Shown here: positions 56,130 to 64,000 of the stretch, one piece after another
Numbering within the stretch: position 1 is the first letter of the stretch
Layout of the letters: each line of letters opens with the position of its first letter
Source: Altererythrobacter xiamenensis
GTDB lineage: Bacteria > Pseudomonadota > Alphaproteobacteria > Sphingomonadales > Sphingomonadaceae
Assembly (NCBI RefSeq): GCF_900177715.1
Contig: NZ_FXWG01000002.1
Span: forward strand, 434,001-498,000
Direction of reading: 5' to 3'
Length of the DNA stretch: 64,000 nucleotides
Position numbers and translations under genes: made by a program
Notes under the pieces: generated by a model
Databases searched by the model: none
Seen by the model: only the letters and a program-made list of their open reading frames with translations
Told to the model about the DNA's origin: nothing

Positions 56130-57587
56130 TTAGACGGAGGATGCGACCCAGTTGCCATGAAATCCGGGCGGTATGCGATGGGGGATGTGGATCACTGCCT
56201 GGGGCTCGCCGGTAAAGTCATCGGCGCGCAGGATCAGCAACTCGGTGGTTTCCTCCGCCGAGTCGATCACCAGTCCCATCAGCCAGCCATCATCCTCTTC
56301 GGCATCTTCTCCAGAGCCGGGGTTGCGCGGTACGAAGACGAACTCGCCCGGGTGGCGGCCGGCGCCGAGTTCGCGGACCTCGGTCGTACCGGCTTCCAGG
56401 TCGTGCTTGAAGATCTGCGTGCCGCCCATGTCGAGCCCTTCGCGCTCGGCCAGGCCTATGCAATAGGCGTAGCGATAGGGTCGGCAGGTCCGGCGCTCGT
56501 CGTAGCGCGGGAACTCCTGCGGCCGGTCGTGAACGATTGTCCGCTCGACTGTGCGCGTCGCGGGATCGGCGATCCAGCGTTCGAACCGTACCCACTTGCC
56601 GCCCGGGCCGCCGGGCGAGCTGTCGTAAGTGCTCTCGTGGACTACCACATCGACGACGACCGACCCGTCTTCGCGCTCAAACGCGTTGGCGGGGTGATAG
56701 ACGTAGCAGGGCTCCTCGATCTCGCACCAGATCACGTCGTCGCTCGTGCCGTTGCGCGGCATGAGCCCGAGCCGCGTGCCGTGATCAGGATTCCAGTGGA
56801 AGGGGAAGGAATAGCCAGCGATCAGGCGCTTCATCGAGAATACCGCCGGCATGTCGAACACCAGCACGTAGTTTTCAGTAATCTGGCAATCATGGATAGA
56901 GGGGCCATCGGCGACTTCTATCGGTTCCTCGCGCACGACCTTGCCATCGGCATCGACCACGGTGTGCCAGACCGTAGTCGGTATCTGCGTGTCGTAACAG
57001 ATCGCATGCATCTCTCCTGTTCTGGGATCGAGATGCGGGTGCGCGGAAAAGGAGTTCTGCAGCGTCCCGTCGAACGGGTTGTGCGCAATCGTGTCGAGCG
57101 TGTCGTCCAGCTCGACCGGCTTGCCGCCTGCCTCGACGATGGCGAAGGTCCGCCCGTTTATGCCGACGATATTGGTGTTCGCGTTGTCCGTGCGCGGGTG
57201 GCGAGTGCCCGGCTTGCGCGGCTCTCCCAGCGCATCGCTGACCGCGTTGGAGCGGACCCAGCGGTTGCGATACCACTCGGCCTTGCCATCCTTGATCCGC
57301 ACGCCATGCGCCATGCCGTCGCCCACGAACCAGTGATAGCTGGCGGGATCGGGCGGGGTGACAGGGTTGGGGCCGATCCTCAGATACCGCCCGTCAAGCT
57401 GGGCCGGAATTTCGCCATCGACCTTGAGCGTATCAAGCGTGACCTCCTCCCTCATCGGCGTGTGCAGACCGGTGAGATAGGGATGGCCGCCTGCGGGTTC
57501 AGGTAGGCGTTTGCGGTTGTAATCCGCGACTTTCATGATGCCGCCGGTAACCGCCTTGCGAATGCTCTTCTCGATAACGCTGGCCAT
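56130..57587 (-). CDS. carotenoid oxygenase family protein (lignostilbene dioxygenase-like)
   Basis: A 485-aa protein of the carotenoid cleavage oxygenase family, with GDGMAHGVRIKDGKAEWYRN, the Fe-binding His residues spread in SAHPHLDPRTGEMH, IHDCQITENY, VVVHESTYD, and a C-terminal PPGFHGNW. Members cleave a double bond in carotenoids, stilbenes or other conjugated substrates; which one is unknown here. Start ATG 57587 with GGGAGCC upstream. Divergent from a TetR gene. Confidence 0.93.
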   Translation of the reverse strand: MASVIEKSIRKAVTGGIMKVADYNRKRLPEPAGGHPYLTGLHTPMREEVTLDTLKVDGEIPAQLDGRYLRIGPNPVTPPDPASYHWFVGDGMAHGVRIKDGKAEWYRNRWVRSNAVSDALGEPRKPGTRHPRTDNANTNIVGINGRTFAIVEAGGKPVELDDTLDTIAHNPFDGTLQNSFSAHPHLDPRTGEMHAICYDTQIPTTVWHTVVDADGKVVREEPIEVADGPSIHDCQITENYVLVFDMPAVFSMKRLIAGYSFPFHWNPDHGTRLGLMPRNGTSDDVIWCEIEEPCYVYHPANAFEREDGSVVVDVVVHESTYDSSPGGPGGKWVRFERWIADPATRTVERTIVHDRPQEFPRYDERRTCRPYRYAYCIGLAEREGLDMGGTQIFKHDLEAGTTEVRELGAGRHPGEFVFVPRNPGSGEDAEEDDGWLMGLVIDSAEETTELLILRADDFTGEPQAVIHIPHRIPPGFHGNWVASSV

Positions 57588-57599
57588 GATGAGGCTCCC

Positions 57600-57636
57600 T
57601 TGCATGGACGACTCGGAATGTTTATGATGTTAACAT
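57600..57636 (+). promoter_or_regulatory. TetR promoter with overlapping ATGTTAACAT operator, leaderless
   Basis: TTGCAT (57600-57605), 17 bp, TATGAT (57623-57628), with the tetR ATG at 57635, so the transcript would begin at or next to the start codon. The 10-bp palindrome ATGTTAACAT (57627-57636) covers the start; a related ATGCTAACAC lies at 57645-57654. Confidence 0.55.
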
Positions 57637-58255
57637 GACTGCTAATGCTAACACTGTCAACATCAAATCCGACGAGAGCTATCACCACGGCGACTTGCGC
57701 GCTGCGGCGATCGCGCTGGGGTTGGAGAAACTGGCCTCGCAAGAGGTGCCGGACCTGGGTTTGCGAGCGATCGCGCGCGAGCTCGGTGTCAGTGCGACAG
57801 CTCTGTATCGCCACTTCGCCAACAAGGATGCCTTGCTCGATGCGCTCGCTGTCGAAGGCATACGGCAATTGGGCCTATGCCAGAAGAAAGCGGCCGGGAG
57901 CGCGGAAAGCAAGAACGCGCAGTTCCGCGCGACAGGAGAGGCCTATGTGAACTGGGCGGTGGCCAATCCCGCCCTGTTCGCCATTACGTTCTCGCGCCGG
58001 ACCAGTGGGGATCTGGCCGATCCCGAGGGTGGCGAGAATGAAGCCTTCCGCCAACTCCAGGCCGGTATTTCCAGCGTTCTTCCGCAACTGGGCCCGCGGT
58101 CCGACAGGGCCAGCGCTGCGATGCACGCCTGGTCGCTCGTCCACGGGCTCGCCAACCTCATCCTCCTGGGCCAAATCCGCAACGACCCCGAAGTCATTCG
58201 CTCCGTCGTGGCGCATACTTTCGGACTCGAACGCACAGACCCCGACTGCGCTTGA
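57635..58255 (+). CDS. TetR/AcrR family regulator
   Basis: A 206-aa regulator. The HTH reads LGLRAIARELGVSATALYRHFANKDALLDALA, with the YHHGDLRAAAI start typical of a subgroup. Divergent from the carotenoid oxygenase gene and so likely its regulator. No Shine-Dalgarno is seen, consistent with a leaderless message. Confidence 0.9.
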   Translation: MTANANTVNIKSDESYHHGDLRAAAIALGLEKLASQEVPDLGLRAIARELGVSATALYRHFANKDALLDALAVEGIRQLGLCQKKAAGSAESKNAQFRATGEAYVNWAVANPALFAITFSRRTSGDLADPEGGENEAFRQLQAGISSVLPQLGPRSDRASAAMHAWSLVHGLANLILLGQIRNDPEVIRSVVAHTFGLERTDPDCA

Positions 58256-58284
58256 CCCACAGGCGCTGCATTCCTATATGCAGC
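58252..58284 (+). promoter_or_regulatory. rpoB promoter with an inverted repeat over the -10 box
   Basis: TTGACC (58252-58257), 17 bp, TATATG (58275-58280). GCTGCAT-N6-ATGCAGC (58265-58284) is centred on the -10. A leader of about 235 nt would precede rpoB. The -35 overlaps the TetR stop codon. Confidence 0.65.
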
Positions 58285-58520
58285 CGCGACCGCACGCTTC
58301 GAGCAAAACCGATTCATGCGCGGGGATCGGATTTAAGGATGGAAGCGGCGGGCTCCATAATCGCGACGCTTGATTGAGCTGCAGCAGTACCGCCGGGACA
58401 GGTGGGCCTATCGCTGCGGCCTTTTCGCGTCCGATATGCGAGCCGTTTCGCGTGACATTACTGTTCACGACACCGGGCTGCCCCTCAGGACCCGGCATAA
58501 TAAAGAGGCATACCTCCTCC

Positions 58521-62711
<4,191 letters not shown>

Positions 62712-62763
62712 CGGCGGAGGGCTTCTCGCCCCCGCCAACTCCGCCTGCAAGATTCACCCGTAA

Positions 62764-64000
<1,237 letters not shown>

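Overview
This window looks like a chromosomal segment of an alphaproteobacterium, most likely Sphingomonadales and probably the Erythrobacteraceae (Erythrobacter, Qipengyuania or Altererythrobacter type). The call rests on high GC, a CtrA cell-cycle regulator with a GANTC/CtrA-box promoter, the prfA-prmC-DUF4167 order, an RpoH-like promoter with CIRCE at groESL, TonB-receptor and lignostilbene-dioxygenase type accessory genes, and frequent sphingomonad-style TTG/GTG starts. No rRNA, tRNA, CRISPR array, transposase or phage gene was found. Family and organism assignments come from reading the translated sequence, not from a database search.

Layout. 0-3.5 kb: the end of gluQ, a HIG1-type membrane protein, a PduO-type cobalamin adenosyltransferase, a 3-hydroxybutyryl-CoA dehydrogenase and small hypothetical or DUF202 proteins. 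3.5-14.2 kb: mutS, divergent malic enzyme, an outer-membrane barrel protein, trmB, a TauE/SafE exporter, then ctrA, rpoN and lptB on the minus strand. 14.3-23.9 kb: a BON-MscS channel, ppa, hisS, prfA-prmC, a DUF4167 protein, lnt and metK. 24.3-30.7 kb: an accessory divergon with a DUF1254 protein and a TonB-dependent receptor on one strand, and a DUF3604 lipoprotein plus TetR regulator on the other. 30.7-32.1 kb: a small mosaic region with repeats, two orphan exported proteins and a leftover copy of a CoA-transferase 3' end. 32.1-35.5 kb: a CoA-transferase operon in which a lipoprotein HAD gene sits between scoA and scoB.

35.7-43.1 kb: an exported methyltransferase-like protein, a CDC48/VCP-type double AAA ATPase with a palindrome cluster upstream, an MscS channel and polA. 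43.4-52.5 kb: an acidic lipoprotein, a class A beta-lactamase-like protein, a host-attachment family protein, an EEP-family protein, groESL, another MscS channel, a MATE exporter and a GT87-type membrane protein. 52.6-64 kb: rplJL on the minus strand with a long leader, a membrane protein, a second acidic lipoprotein, a small-peptide/DUF2975/HTH operon, a carotenoid-oxygenase/TetR divergon, and rpoB with the start of rpoC on the plus strand.

Most of the window is core housekeeping (translation, transcription, repair, envelope, chaperones). The parts most likely to hold something undescribed are the 24-32 kb accessory block, including a convergent gap at 23.9-24.3 kb that carries operator-like palindromes without a gene; the 42-aa peptide/DUF2975/HTH operon at 55-56 kb; the scoA-HAD-scoB arrangement; and the palindrome cluster in front of the bacterial CDC48 gene.
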